Below are positions 38,691-50,122 of a DNA stretch of 64,000 nt, one piece after another (the first letter of the stretch is position 1; every line of letters starts with the position of its first letter). The position numbers were made by a program, and so were the translations under genes. Below the pieces are notes generated by a model. It ran no database searches. It was not told the origin of the DNA and was given only the letters and a program-made list of their open reading frames with translations. Location: contig CM034139.1 of NCBI GenBank assembly GCA_019914995.1, positions 4,132,461 to 4,196,460 of the forward strand, given 5' to 3'. This stretch comes from Acanthochlamys bracteata. Lineage: Eukaryota; Streptophyta; Magnoliopsida; Pandanales; Velloziaceae.

Positions 38691-40694
38691 TAGATAGATC
38701 AGTTCGAAACCTGGGCCTGAGATACAGTGGGCTAAGTAAGAAAGTGCAGACAATTCAACAGTTGAATTGAACTTATCCAACAATTTGATGAATAACAGCA
38801 AAGGCCTACCAGTAACTCTGGCAAACTGCTAGATTTATAATTTCTCAAGTTGCATGTTTTGTATGTTAGAGAACGTCTGCACTATTTAATAGTAGAAAGA
38901 TACACATTACGAGCTTGTGTATTTTACCTCATTTGATCTGACTTTTTTTTCATCAATAAAATTAATCTTTTATAATTCTTTATATTTACTTTTATTAATT
39001 AACTCTCAGAAATTTATTCGTAAATGTTTCATAGCTTCAAACCGATGATAATCCTCAGGAAAAGAACAAACTTCGAACAGATGATGAGAAGTAGACCTCC
39101 ATACATTTTATCTGTACCGGAAGTACTACGGCATCACATCACCAGCCATCGTCTTCAAGCAGATTAAGGGAATTTTTAAAACTATAAATAATTATTTATC
39201 TTAAAAAAATTATTTTAAAATATTTTCGAAATAAATTTGTTGTTTTAACTATATATTATTTATTTTAGAAAATTAAAATAAAATTTAAGAAACAGTAACA
39301 AGTACTGTAAACGACAGTTAAGAAGTACTTATACAACCGACAGAAAACGAGATTTGTGTTCGCCTAAAAAACTTGAGCATATATTGTTCACTTCCATAAT
39401 TCCATTACACAAAAGACCTTTGGCTGAGCTCTTAAGATATTTATTAGTTCAAATAAAATATTTTATATTTTTAATAAATATTATTTTATAAAATATTTCA
39501 AATATTTTTAAAAGTAAAAGTTATATATTACAAAATTATATATATAATTATTTTATTACAAAAAATTAAATTATTTTTAAAATTAAAAAAAAATTTTTTT
39601 TTTATAAATACTTTCGATCTTTAGCAATATCTGCGACCGGTTACCAATCAAAGTGTGTTCAAGATTTTGTCTTCCGATATAATAAATACCTGGAAAGAAC
39701 ACATTGAAATTATATTTTTTGTTCATAGATAAATTTTTTGGAGCCTAATTAGGGACTTTATCTTCCAGATAGTGACTACCTACAGCAACCAACTACTGGA
39801 ACAATCTACTTAAAGAAAATGTATAGGGTATGATTTATCTCAAAGCTTTAAGACTGTTAGTAAAAGGTGACCCCATAAGCTTTATTCAAGAAGCTATTTT
39901 ATTGTATTTTTAAAATCCCTGAAATGTTTGATGAATCTGTTATTACTAAATCTGAATCATGGAAAAGCATGCGGAATCCATGTTAGCTTGAACGTTCAAC
40001 ACTCTGCCTGCTAATTAATGCTTGACCTGGTGTTTAAAGCGTGTTTATTTTTTAAAAAAGAATTAAAGATTAAATTAAAAATTAAAAATATTTAATAAAA
40101 AATAAATATATATATATATATATATTAAATTTTATATTAACAGTAAATTTATAATTATATTTTAATAAAACTTTATTAAAAATTAAATTAAAAAAATAAA
40201 ATTTGGTCGTAAATAAACCCACCTTAGTAATTGCCTTAGAGAATGTTTGCCGTTTGGTACTCTATTTCACGTTATTTTCCTACTTTCTTAAGATTTTGTT
40301 TTTTAATTAATTTCTATAATAAATTAAATTTTTTTAATATACATTATAAAAATATATATAATATTTATTATATTTATTATATTTAAAATAAAAACTAAAT
40401 TTATTTTTAAAAAAATCTCAAACTAAATAACTTTTTTATTTAAGCACTTTTAAAAAAAATTTAGATTTTATTAGAATCACAAACAATGATAGTATGATAC
40501 TACCAAAATAGTAGTTACATTGCAACAGAAGAGGCACCTGACATACAATAGCGTGAGTTGGGCCACGACCTCAGGAAGCCTAGCATCTAATTGGTATTCA
40601 AACTACAAACAAAACCCATGATTCCTTCAGAAAAAGGTTTTTTGATCCATGTTGGCTTAAAAAGTTTGTTAGTAAGAGATTACCTTGAATTTAC

Positions 40695-40838
40695 CTGTGA
40701 TGTTATCTCAGCAAGGAGCTTCTCAAGTCTAGTCTGTGACCCATACCATCTGGCAAGATGAGACCTCCGCGGATAAACTTCAAGAGCACCAAAGGAAGTA
40801 ATGGCAAGCAAGAGTGGAAGCAAGTAGTGGCCAACACT
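40695..40838 (-). CDS. Exon-like segment of an unrecognised membrane protein
   Basis: On the minus strand, a 144-nt phase-0 segment lies between a strong acceptor (poly-T run then CAG) and a good donor (CAG|GTAAAT). It encodes 48 residues: a hydrophobic helix (HYLLPLLLAITSFGALEV) followed by a basic, Arg-rich amphipathic stretch (YPRRSHLARWYGSQTRLEKL). Both splice sites and an open frame of exact codon length suggest a real internal exon. I find no convincing flanking exons, so it may be a relic of a gene or part of a gene with very long introns. The family is not recognised. Confidence 0.3.
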
Positions 40839-43043
40839 CTGAAAAAAATGATTCGAAATAAAGGCATTAATATCTTATATGTCACTAAAAGAATCAAGGA
40901 ACGCAAACTATCATAGATCATAGTTTCTAAAACACTGAACTTTACGAAAGAGCAAGAAGTGTGAAAGCTGCAGTTGATAGCTGGAACACGCACTAGCAAA
41001 CCTATGCAAGAGATCGTCGTACAAATTTCGTACTGCAGGGGACCTGAGCACAAGTGTTTGAACCATAAGCCTGCTAAACTCATGCATACAAGTGCTAGAA
41101 AATTAATTTATCATCACGCACTTGCATAATTTTCAGTCTGCCATAATCCAATGACTCCATTTTTCCAATTTCTAACAACTGTCTGAAGCACTAAAGTTTG
41201 TTGTCTTCCACTAATGATTTCGACGAAATCAAATCGAAGAATTTAAAACAAAAAGAGTACATACGACAACGATATGAAGAAGATGAATGTGCAGAAGCTT
41301 TACCACCATTAGAATGGAATCATCACCCAGAAGCACCCTCAGTAGATAGAATTCAATGGTTGCAGACCTTTGTGTTTTTATTTTATTTCATATCAAATCA
41401 CCATTAGTCCTCCATTACATGATGCTGCCGGTAGCTTAAAATGCCTCAGATCATTCTACGTCCGATGTGTCTAATATCCATTCGTCAATTTACTAGTATA
41501 ATAGACTACTGATATATAATATTATATAGGATATAGCAATGCCATCAATCGAAAACATTTGAATTAGTGATGTGATTCTAAAGTCCTCTACTTGCTGTCA
41601 ACACACTCTACCATTTCTTTTTTAACTTAATTTTGTAGCTATCTGATTGGTAAATGAAGATATGTACGTAAGGAAGTTACACAGGAAGGAATCAGAGTGC
41701 AGTTTTTATTGCCAACGCATAGCAAGCGCATGACTTGGAACCAATTAACGTAATGACGGAATGCCTACTTGTATAGTTACTATGGAGCACAGTTACTAGG
41801 AAGTATTTTTCTGTACTTTCTAAAATTTTTAAAAAATTATATAAAATATTATCGAAAGTTTATAAAAAAATATAAAATAAAAAGTTAGAAAATTACTTCC
41901 AAACATCACCTAAATATTATATAATAAATTTCTGGGATAATCTTCTTTCTTTTGTCATCTTCTTTGAAACCCATACTTGAGATAGAAAGAACAAAAAAGC
42001 CCAAAATCAATACAGTTGTGCGCCCTCAAGTTGCTTTCAAAACGCTACTTTCTCTGTACCTTCTTTTTCATTCTCTATCAAAGAGATTGAAGTATCTAGT
42101 GTCTTCACTCTCTCATTTATCATCATGCACGACAATTGCAGATGGCAACAAAAATATAAATCGGTCGTATATTAGAATGAAATATTGGACGAGTTTTCGT
42201 GGGGGATGGCATGGACCAAGTTCTGCCACTTCCTCACTTTCTCTTTTTGATATCTAGAATAATCGTGATCAGTTTGGCCAGTTGTCTCTTTTGAAACTTC
42301 GATGATTCTAAGATGTGAATGAATGAGACCAATGAGCAGAGCCGCCGAATCGTGAAGTCATTGAAGGGGACAGACAATGTTTTTTACGGCTCACACGATT
42401 CAACTGGTAGACAGGGGAAAGAATCTCTTCTTCATGTCCTGACTCTACATGTATTTGTGCTTTTGAGCAGATTATAAAAAGGTATGCCAAGAAGTGTTTA
42501 TAGATGTAAAGCAAATACTGGCCTATACATGTAGCAGAAATACTAACCATAAATCCTGGCCAAGTCATAAGCTTTCTTTCTTAGCATAAATAACTTAAAA
42601 AGTATTTGGTAGTTGTTAATCAAAAAACTTTGAAAGGGCAATCTATGAAAGTGTTACCACTTTTGAGGAAATAAGTACTTACCTATCTGCTTAATGATTA
42701 ACCTAAATTGTACATCTTTAGATTGCGATATCCTTCCTACCTATATTGCATCACCTATGCACTGTTGGGATAGGTACCTGCAATATATGATATACTTGGC
42801 ATAGAAAGAGATTCCAGCAAGAAAGATTGCTCATCTGATGGACAGCAGGCAGAGGAGGAAAATGAGAAAGAAGGTGAACAGTCTCGTCGGAGCCGGAGAG
42901 TTCGCCGGAGGATGGCTGGCTGTCAGGCATGTCCAGAGTGTGACTCATGAAAACAGTCAGAGAAGGGACACATTGGGTTGCATTGGATATAGGCTAAGAG
43001 CATGGTGCAGCTCTCGGCGCCAGGACACCATTTGAATGGTCTC

Positions 43044-43055
43044 CTTGGCGCCAAG
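43044..43055. promoter_or_regulatory. 12-bp palindrome CTTGGCGCCAAG
   Basis: Perfect palindrome in a GC-rich patch. Its core TTGGCGCCAA resembles a symmetrical E2F-type site. A second GGCGCC lies about 30 bases to the left. No adjacent gene start is recognised, so function is unproven. Confidence 0.3.
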
Positions 43056-43589
43056 CACTTGCACCCGAGTGCAGGTGCAATGCACCCAAGTGTTCAGAGT
43101 TTGTTATCTTAAGTATTTTAGGTCCATAGGGAGTCTTTGAGTTTTAGTTTAATAAAACTTTTCTTGAGGAAAGTATTTATAGTAGAAAGAAATTATAATT
43201 GTGTAGTAACTCTTCGAGTATAAATAAAGGCATATCCCATAGAGGATCCAGACAGTTTTTGACAAATTAATATACTTATTAGATCTAGTTTTAATTAGCT
43301 ATCGTAGAAGCCCTTAAGGTGCATCAATATACCCTGTGGGCAAAAAAAGAAAAGAGAAGGAAGAATTCAGTGAATATGTTAACATCAGCACTACAAAAAA
43401 AAATGTTAATACAGTGAAGAATATGACTTGTGCAAATTAAACAGGCATCTGTTAAGGAATAAGAATTGCTATGCATTCTAATCCTATTAACATTTGAGAA
43501 AAAGAAAAAAGGGTCTTGCAAAACTTTTAGCAACAGTTAAAAGTAGAAACGATCCAACTGCATAAGGCATCATTACAACAAGAAACCAT

Positions 43590-43820
43590 TCGATGCGTTT
43601 GGCTGTGCTTTTCCGAAAGCACTTTAAACTTTTCAACTTCACATTTTTTAATAAATTTTTTAAAATATTTTATAAATTTTATTAAAAATTTAAAAAAATA
43701 AAAAAAATTATATAAAATCTTATTATTATTTAGTTTTATTATTTTTTAAATTAAAAAATAAAATTTATTTTTTAAAATAAAATAATATTTTATTTTATTT
43801 CAGAAAAGAATTTTTCGTAA
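43590..43820. repeat. AT-rich MITE-like repeat (family 1)
   Basis: Begins GATGCGTTTGGCTGTG and continues into the family-1 core (AAATTTTTTAAAATATTTTA; TTATTATTTAGTTTTATTAT). The right border is unclear. Confidence 0.5.
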
Positions 43821-44327
43821 GTCATATCATCTTTAAAAAAACTCTTCTTTCAGAGATGAACCGTTTCCTTTCATGCGCCCCCTATTCTTACAAGTAGCCC
43901 TGTTTGTTCTTACTGAATCTCCTGCGACACTCCACACAGAAAGAAAATCTAGTGATATTTTTGCCAAGTCATGACATTGATATGCAGTGACACTTCTATA
44001 TCCAACGAACAAGTGAAATTGAGTGTCAAACTTTTGTGCTGTGATGATGTTTACATGCGATTTGGGCACTCTTCTCTTTTAAGCTAGATTTCAAGAGTGA
44101 ATTCAGATTCATCCCCGACGCAGTTGTCACAAGCATTCCCGTCAACCCGAATGTGGCCATTCATTTGATCAAGGGCAAATCACGCCATTGATCATGCATT
44201 ATCTTTGCTGCTCAGAATCTTTCTAGGATGATCCCCTTCAGCTATAAACCAGCTTAAGTAAACAGAGCATATTTTAGAATCTTGCTTGACTGTATCATCA
44301 ATATGACATTTCAACCTCTCTAATATG

Positions 44328-44332
44328 CATTC
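44328..44332. repeat. Target-site duplication (left) of the gypsy element
   Basis: CATTC, repeated exactly at 49849-49853 on the other side of the element. Confidence 0.85.
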
Positions 44333-44714
44333 TAATGCACTTGGTTTCACTAAGAACTTGATAAGTAGCTAACCTAAGAAAAGAAAATTAAACTTCATTG
44401 TTCCCCCTTCCACTTAACATACAAGGGATTATTTATAACTAGCTAAAGAGTCCTAACTCTACTAAATTAACTAGCTAAATAAGAGTTCTTGTTCTAATAG
44501 AACTTTTTCTAAAAATTAAAACTGAAACAACTTCAATATATCTGACATACTAGAGTTCTAATAGAATTCAATTATTCTGCTGCCCCCTAGTGGTGCATTA
44601 CTAAGCATGATATAGAATTCTTATTATGTGCATCCTGGGCAAGAGAGGCACTTCTTTGCTGGATGCCTCGTGCGACGAGGTCTTTGTGGGTTGCTATTTT
44701 CCTGCAATGCATCA
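44333..44714 (-). repeat. 3' LTR of the gypsy element
   Basis: 382 bp. On the minus strand it begins TGATGCATTG and ends AAGTGCATTA. It differs from the 5' LTR mainly by C-to-T and G-to-A changes and lacks about 9 bp in an A-run near its inner end. Confidence 0.95.
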
Positions 44715-47700
44715 TTTCCCTCCCCTTGAGAATTCGACTCGTCCTCGAGACGAGGTAAAGAAAGCTTGGTGGCATCTGTGGAAAGTAAAGGTGAATCGGT
44801 TGGGACCAATTTTGCATCTTTGAGTTGAGACACATGTATTATGGGATGGATGCGTGCATCTGCCGGAAGGGCTAACCTATATGCCACAGGTCCTATAGCT
44901 TCCAAAATAGTGAAGGGTCCGTAGTACCGATGGCGAAGCTTAGCATGGCTGCGCGCTGCTAATGAACACTGGCGATGTTGCTGTAACTTCAACAAAACAC
45001 GATCACCGGGTTGAAAATGCTTGTCGCGACGATGCTTGTTGACCAACTGCTTCATCTGATTTTGCGCTCTAAATAGATGAAAATGCAGCTCACGAAGAAT
45101 CTCGTCTCTCTGCCTTAGTTGAGCACCCACACGGTCATCGCGAAGCTGTCTGGAAGAGAAGGCCACAAGCGGTGGGGGTGGGCAGCCATACACAGCTTCA
45201 AAGGGCGATGTCTTAATGGATGAATGAGTGCTAGTGTTATAAGAATACTCGGCCCAATGCAAGTAGCTCATCCACCTTCGAGGTCTGTCTCCAATGAAAC
45301 AACGCAAGTATGTTTCAAGACCTCGATTCACCACCTCCGTTTGTCCATCCGTTTGTGGATGATAGGCGGAACTCATATGCAATGAGGTGCCTTGTAGTCG
45401 ATGCAACTCTTGCCAAAATATACTAAGAAACACGGAATCGCGATCCGAAACAATAGAAGATGGGCATCTATGGAGACGAATAATTTCTCGAGCAAAGACA
45501 GCTGCCACCGTTTGTGCATTATAAGGATGTTTCAAGGGAAGGAAGTGTGCATATTTAGAAAGACGGGTAACAACCACCAAGATCACGTCTTTGCCGTCCG
45601 ATAGTGGAAGACCATCAATAAAATCGATAAAGATATCCGTCCAGATTTTATTCGGAATAGGCAAAGGTTGTAGTAAGCCGACAAGCCACAAGGCTTCGGA
45701 CTTAGCTCGGGCGCACGTAGCACATGCGTTGATGTAACGTTGAGTATCCTTGGAGAGGCTTGACCAGTAAAATTGAGCCGAGATCCTTTTAAATGTCCTG
45801 AAGTGGCCGCCATGCCCTCCAAGAAGCGAATTATGGGTTTCAAACAGCAGCTACCCGCGTAAGGAGGGGTCGGCAGGCACCCATACACGATTCTTTTGAA
45901 GGATGAGCCCTTGACATTCTGAGAACTCATTGCAATCCTCATTTTTGGCTGCCAGTAAGAGCTTCTTGTAATCAGGGTCAGCATGTTGGGTACGACGCAA
46001 GTCATCCTAGAAGGAAGGTTGCAAAGTGGTGAGGGCAGCGAGTGAAGCTTCAGGCCTCCTCGACAATGCATCCGCGACAATATTAGTTTTCCCAACACGG
46101 TACTCTATCCGGTAATCAAAATCCAAGAGTTTGACAAGTCATTTTAGTTGGTCTGGAGAGGATAGTCGCTGCTCAAGAAGAAATTTAAGACTCAAGTGGT
46201 CAGTTTTAATGATAAAGCGAGTACCTAGAAAATATGGCCGCCATCGTTGGACTGCAAGAACGAGCGCCATTAATTCTTTTTTATATGTAGACTTAGCAGC
46301 GTTAGCCGGAGACAAAGCCTTACTAAAGTAAGCAATAGGGCGATTATTTTTGGGAGAGAATAACACCCACGCCTTTGCAAGAAGCATCTGTCTCAACTAT
46401 AAAAGGTTGAGAAAAATCAGGTGCAATAAGCACAGGAGTAGACGACATAGCCACCTTGAGTTTCTGGAAAGCATTTTCTGCATTGTCATTCCAAACAAAT
46501 GAGTCCTTCTTTAACAAGGCAGTGAGGGGAGCAGCAATAGTGCCATAGTCCTTCACAAAACGGCGGTAGTAGCCTGTGTGTCCAAAAAACCCGCGCAATG
46601 CTGTGGAAGAAGTGGGTACTGGCCATTGAAGCATCGCTTGAACCTTGACAGGGTCTGCTGAAATGCCCCCCGCTGAAACAATATGTCCCAGATATTCAAG
46701 TTGGAGACAACCAAATTGACATTTGGGGCGATTTGCATAAAGTCGTTCCCGTCGTAGAACCGAAAAAACAGCGGCAAGATGAGCTAGGTGGTCCTGCCAT
46801 GAAACACTATAAACTAGAATGTCATCAAAGAAGACAAATACAAACTTACGTAAATAAGGTCGAAACAAGTCATTCATCAACGATTGAAAGGTCGCCGGAG
46901 CATTAGTTAGTCGAAAGGGCATCATTAGAAACTCGTAATGACCATCGTGAGTTCGGAAGGCAGTCTTGTGTATGTCGTCATCTTTTACACGGATTTGATG
47001 GTAACTCGATTTTAAGTCGAGCTTAGAGAAGTAACATGCACCGTGCAACTCATCTAATAGTTCGTCGATCACCAGAATTGGAAATTTATCTTTAACAGTG
47101 ATATCGTTCAAAGAGCGATAGTCGACGCAAAATCTCCAAGACCCATCTTTCTTTTTTACTAGTAACACTGGTGACGAAAATGCGGATACACTAGGACGAA
47201 TAATGCCTTGTGAAAGCATATCTACAACTGTCCTTTCGATCTCGGCTTTTTGAACATATGGATAACGATACGGCCTAGTATTAGCCGGAGGAGCGCCGGG
47301 CAGCAAGGGAATGCCATGGTCATGAGACCTCTTCGGTGGAAGCCCCAAAAGAGGTTGAAAAATAGAGCTATGCATGTTCAGGAGCTCTTGTAAATCAGAG
47401 GGCAACGGCTGTGTCCCTATATTGCTGTTAGTAATAGATACCGCCATGATACTCATTGAGCAAAATAAAGCTCCTGAGTGCAGGCTGGTCAGTTGAGATA
47501 CGCCACCTTCTCGAATACCTCGGAGGATGAAGTCATGATTTTGTAAGGTAAAACGCATGTTCGAACGATCCCAATTGCAAATAACATCGCCAAGACTCCG
47601 AAGCCATTGAATACCCAAGACAATATCCATGCCCCCCAAAGGAAATGGATATGCATCGACAACAATTGAAGCACCTTGGATATTTAAGAGGATTGCATTG

Positions 47701-47890
47701 TAAATCTTGTCGATGGAATGTGGTCGACCATCGGCAAGTTCTACTTGCAAGGGCCGAATGGGTGTAGATTGGAGATGCAAGTGTTTCGCCAATCTATTCG
47801 CAATAAAATTATGAGTGGAGCCAAAATTAATCAAAGTAAATACCTCTTGTTTCTTAATCATGCCCATGACTCGGATGGTTATGGCCCGAC
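44624..47890 (-). pseudogene. Broken pol of the gypsy element (protease, RT, RNase H, integrase)
   Basis: The segment 46344-47867 is one open frame of about 507 codons. It carries the protease (active-site region reads LINFGSTHNF, with Asn where the family has the catalytic Asp) and reverse transcriptase (SPVLLVKKKDGSWRFC; FFDDILVYS intact). A frameshift in the A-run near 46350-46390 separates it from RNase H. The downstream frame has stops at 46139, 46007 and 45851. Integrase (44624-45691) retains the HHCC zinc region upstream and the DDE residues (WTD; SDRD; HPQTDGQTE). Its last 30 or so codons run into the LTR. One further frameshift near 47880 separates it from gag. Confidence 0.9.
44715..44727 (-). 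other. Polypurine tract of the gypsy element
   Basis: On the minus strand it reads AAGGGGAGGGAAA immediately before the LTR start TGATG. This is the primer for plus-strand DNA synthesis and fixes the LTR border. Confidence 0.85.
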
Positions 47891-48037
47891 CATTCCATGC
47901 ATGGCACTCAAGAATAATTTGGCATCTTCCGTGGGTTCATCCACAGCGATTTTCAGTGGTATGTCTCCCTCATAGTCAACGATATCTTCACCCGAAATTG
48001 CGTAAAGTCTACTAGCACAACGATGCCCCCTACTGTA

Positions 48038-49434
48038 TTATTCATCACAATATAAGCAAAGCCCTTTTGTCTTGCATGCATTGATCTCTGATGCCGAGAG
48101 ACGTAGACGATTGGCTGAGTACGGGGCAGTTGCATTAGTGGAAGTAGGTGACGTAGTGGTTGCAGTTGATGCAGAGAACGCAGTTGGTGTAGAGTGAGCA
48201 AACAATGTTGTTGGAGGTCGGTTAGGATGAACACGAGCTGAGCGTTGGTAAGGAAATTCTAGGACTGTTTTTTCTCGCACATCCTTACAAGCTGATATGC
48301 TTGTTGCAGTTTTGTAGGCTCCTTAGACATGACCTCCAAGGAAATACGACGAGACAAATCTCCACAAAAATGGCCGATGAGTTCGTCTTCGCTTGAGTAA
48401 GGCAATCTTGTGCGAAAGTCCTCGAAAGCTTTTTGATAATCAGCGACAGATCCGGATTGAGTAAGTTGCTTGGGGGCATAGCTTGGGTTTCCAAATACCG
48501 TAGGGCCAAACCTTAAAAGCAATGCAGTAGTAAGGTCTTCCCACGAATTATTTGGATTGTCTTTCTCGAAATTTTGATACCAACGGTTTGCTTCGTCATT
48601 TAAATACATCGAGGCAATAAAGACCTTCTCCCAATCAGGAGTTTGATAGTACCGAAAATACCGATTTGCAGAGTAAATCCACTCATGTGGTCCGTCACCA
48701 TCGAAAGGTGAAAATTTATGCTTATCTTTTAGAACATATTGTTGGTGACTCATGTGACCATAGTAGTTGGCTCTAGAATGAGCTGTCTGTTGGTTGTGTT
48801 GTGGCAAGAGAGGGTTAATTGTGGAGGCAGTAGTGCTCATAGATGGTGAAAAATATTGCATGTGCGTAGGTGTAGTAGGAGACGACTGGAAGAATCCAAA
48901 AGTGGGGGGTGTTGGTGTGTTCGATTAGTTATATTGAAAGATGTTGGTAGCGGGTGAGGACATGTTCGTTGTGGTAGTCAGGAGTGCATGCATCATAACG
49001 GGCGGATATGTTGGTAGGATTTGTGTAGGTGCGGCAGCCGAGTAGGAGTTTTGGCCGAGTGGTGTCTCTGGTGTGCGCAACTGTGGCCAGTGCGATGTAG
49101 AGGCTGTAGTTGTTGTATGCATGGGTAGAACAGAGGTAGTGGTTAACAACGATGTAGCGGTGGGTCGGGTGGGGTTAAAAGTGATGGTTGTAATGGATGT
49201 TTCCAAGGAACGATGGTGTTATTGCATCTCTCGCATCTCACGACGTTGTTCTCGAATTTCTGTCGTCATATGCGCGAAGAGAGTTGTCAAGTGGTTGAGT
49301 TTGTCATGAATGCTTGGTTCGCTGGTAGGGTTAATAGGGGTGGTGAGAACTTGTAAAAAATTTCCTGTATTAATAGTTGAAGCAGACAATGAAGAAGTAG
49401 GAGAAGTTGGTAAAGTAGCAGCGACGCTGTCCAT
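48038..49434 (-). pseudogene. Broken gag of the gypsy element
   Basis: From 49434 down to about 48260 a single reading frame is interrupted by TAA stops at 49219 and 48925. It contains the retrotransposon gag domain (KFSPFDGDGPHEWIYSANRY, then the WYQNFE and SVADYQKAFEDF region). A frameshift in an A-run near 48275 leads into the CCHC zinc knuckle (CLYC-x4-GH-x4-C). A third stop (TAA at 48038) falls inside that knuckle. The N-terminal part is low-complexity and Thr/Ser-rich. Confidence 0.85.
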
Positions 49435-49443
49435 AGGATCGGT

Positions 49444-49455
49444 GCTCTGGTACCA
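49444..49455 (-). other. Primer binding site (tRNA-Met type) of the gypsy element
   Basis: On the minus strand TGGTACCAGAGC begins two bases after the 5' LTR. It matches the 3' end of initiator tRNA-Met (TGGTATCAGAGC) at 11 of 12 bases, which fixes the direction of the element. Confidence 0.85.
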
Positions 49456-49457
49456 AA

Positions 49458-49848
49458 TAATGCACTTGGTGAAAAAAAATTCACTAAGAACTTGATAAGT
49501 AGCTAACCTAAGAAAAGAAAATTAAACTTCATTGTTCCCCCTTCCACTTAACATACAAGGGATTATTTATAACTAGCTAAAGAGTCCTAACTCTACTAAA
49601 TTAGCTAGCTAAATAAGAGTTCTTTTTCTAATAGAACTCTTCCTAAGAATTAAAACTGAAACAACTTCAATACAACTGACACACTAGAGTCCTAATAGAA
49701 CTCAATTATTCTGCTACCCCCTAGTGGTGCATTGCTAAGCATGATATAGAATCCTTATTATGTGCATCCTGGGCAAGAGAGGCACTTCTTTGCTGGATGC
49801 CTCGTGCGACGAGGTCTTTGCGGGTTGCTATTTTTCTGCAATGCATCA
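49458..49848 (-). repeat. 5' LTR of the gypsy element
   Basis: 391 bp, same ends as the 3' LTR (TGATGCATTG...GTGCATTA). It has a longer A-run near the inner border than the other copy. Confidence 0.95.
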
Positions 49849-49853
49849 CATTC
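49849..49853. repeat. Target-site duplication (right) of the gypsy element
   Basis: CATTC, identical to 44328-44332. Confidence 0.85.
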
Positions 49854-49916
49854 ACAATCATATGAATACAGCACCTCTCGAATGCTCTACTAGGAGTTAC
49901 TTGCATTTAGGGCATG

Positions 49917-50122
49917 TTTCAAACGCCCGTAACTTTACTTTCTCCCACCAAATTTTGAGTTTCGAACAATTCATATATTTCAATTACACAAAAAACTCAA
50001 AACTTCACTTCCACTTGCGGAACTCCAATTTTTATTTTTTTATTTGCACACTTTCTAATACAACTATATTTTTTAATTTTCAACATATTTTCAAAATCTA
50101 TTGAAACATAAGCCATTATACG
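49917..50122 (+). repeat. AT-rich repeat (family 2)
   Basis: Begins near TTTCAAACGCCCGTAAC. It matches the reverse complement of 30062-30372 over its whole length by eye. Non-coding; it sits between the retrotransposon and the channel promoter. Confidence 0.75.

Larger units (their letters stand above)
38145..44327. other. Gene-poor region between DUF642 and the retrotransposon
   Basis: The left end is the DUF642 3' UTR. AT-rich repeats occur at 38512-38690, about 39170-39290, 40030-40215, 41800-41925 and 43590-43820, with an AT dinucleotide run near 40106-40126. One exon-like open segment lies at 40695-40838. An isolated open frame at 41198-41407 (acidic, Glu/Tyr-rich, plus strand) has no recognised family. 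A 12-bp palindrome lies at 43044-43055. No complete gene was seen. Confidence 0.45.
44333..49848 (-). mobile_element. Ty3/gypsy LTR retrotransposon, complete in structure but inactive
   Basis: About 5.5 kb, transcribed leftward. Two LTRs (382 and 391 bp) flank, in minus-strand order, a tRNA-Met-type primer binding site, gag with a CCHC knuckle, protease, reverse transcriptase, RNase H, integrase and a polypurine tract. A 5-bp CATTC target duplication flanks the whole. The RT block order and the small size with short LTRs fit the Reina-like chromovirus range, but no C-terminal chromodomain is visible. The coding region is broken by several stops and frameshifts, and the protease active site is mutated, so the element cannot move on its own. 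The LTRs differ at about 15 of roughly 380 aligned bases (about 4%), mostly transitions. Confidence 0.95.

Noticed and set aside
41198..41407. Acidic plus-strand frame as an exon
   Set aside because: The composition is suggestive, but there is no matching splice structure or recognised family. It is only noted within the intergenic description.
44626..49495. Plus-strand frames inside the retrotransposon
   Set aside because: They are antisense shadows of gag and pol on the minus strand.
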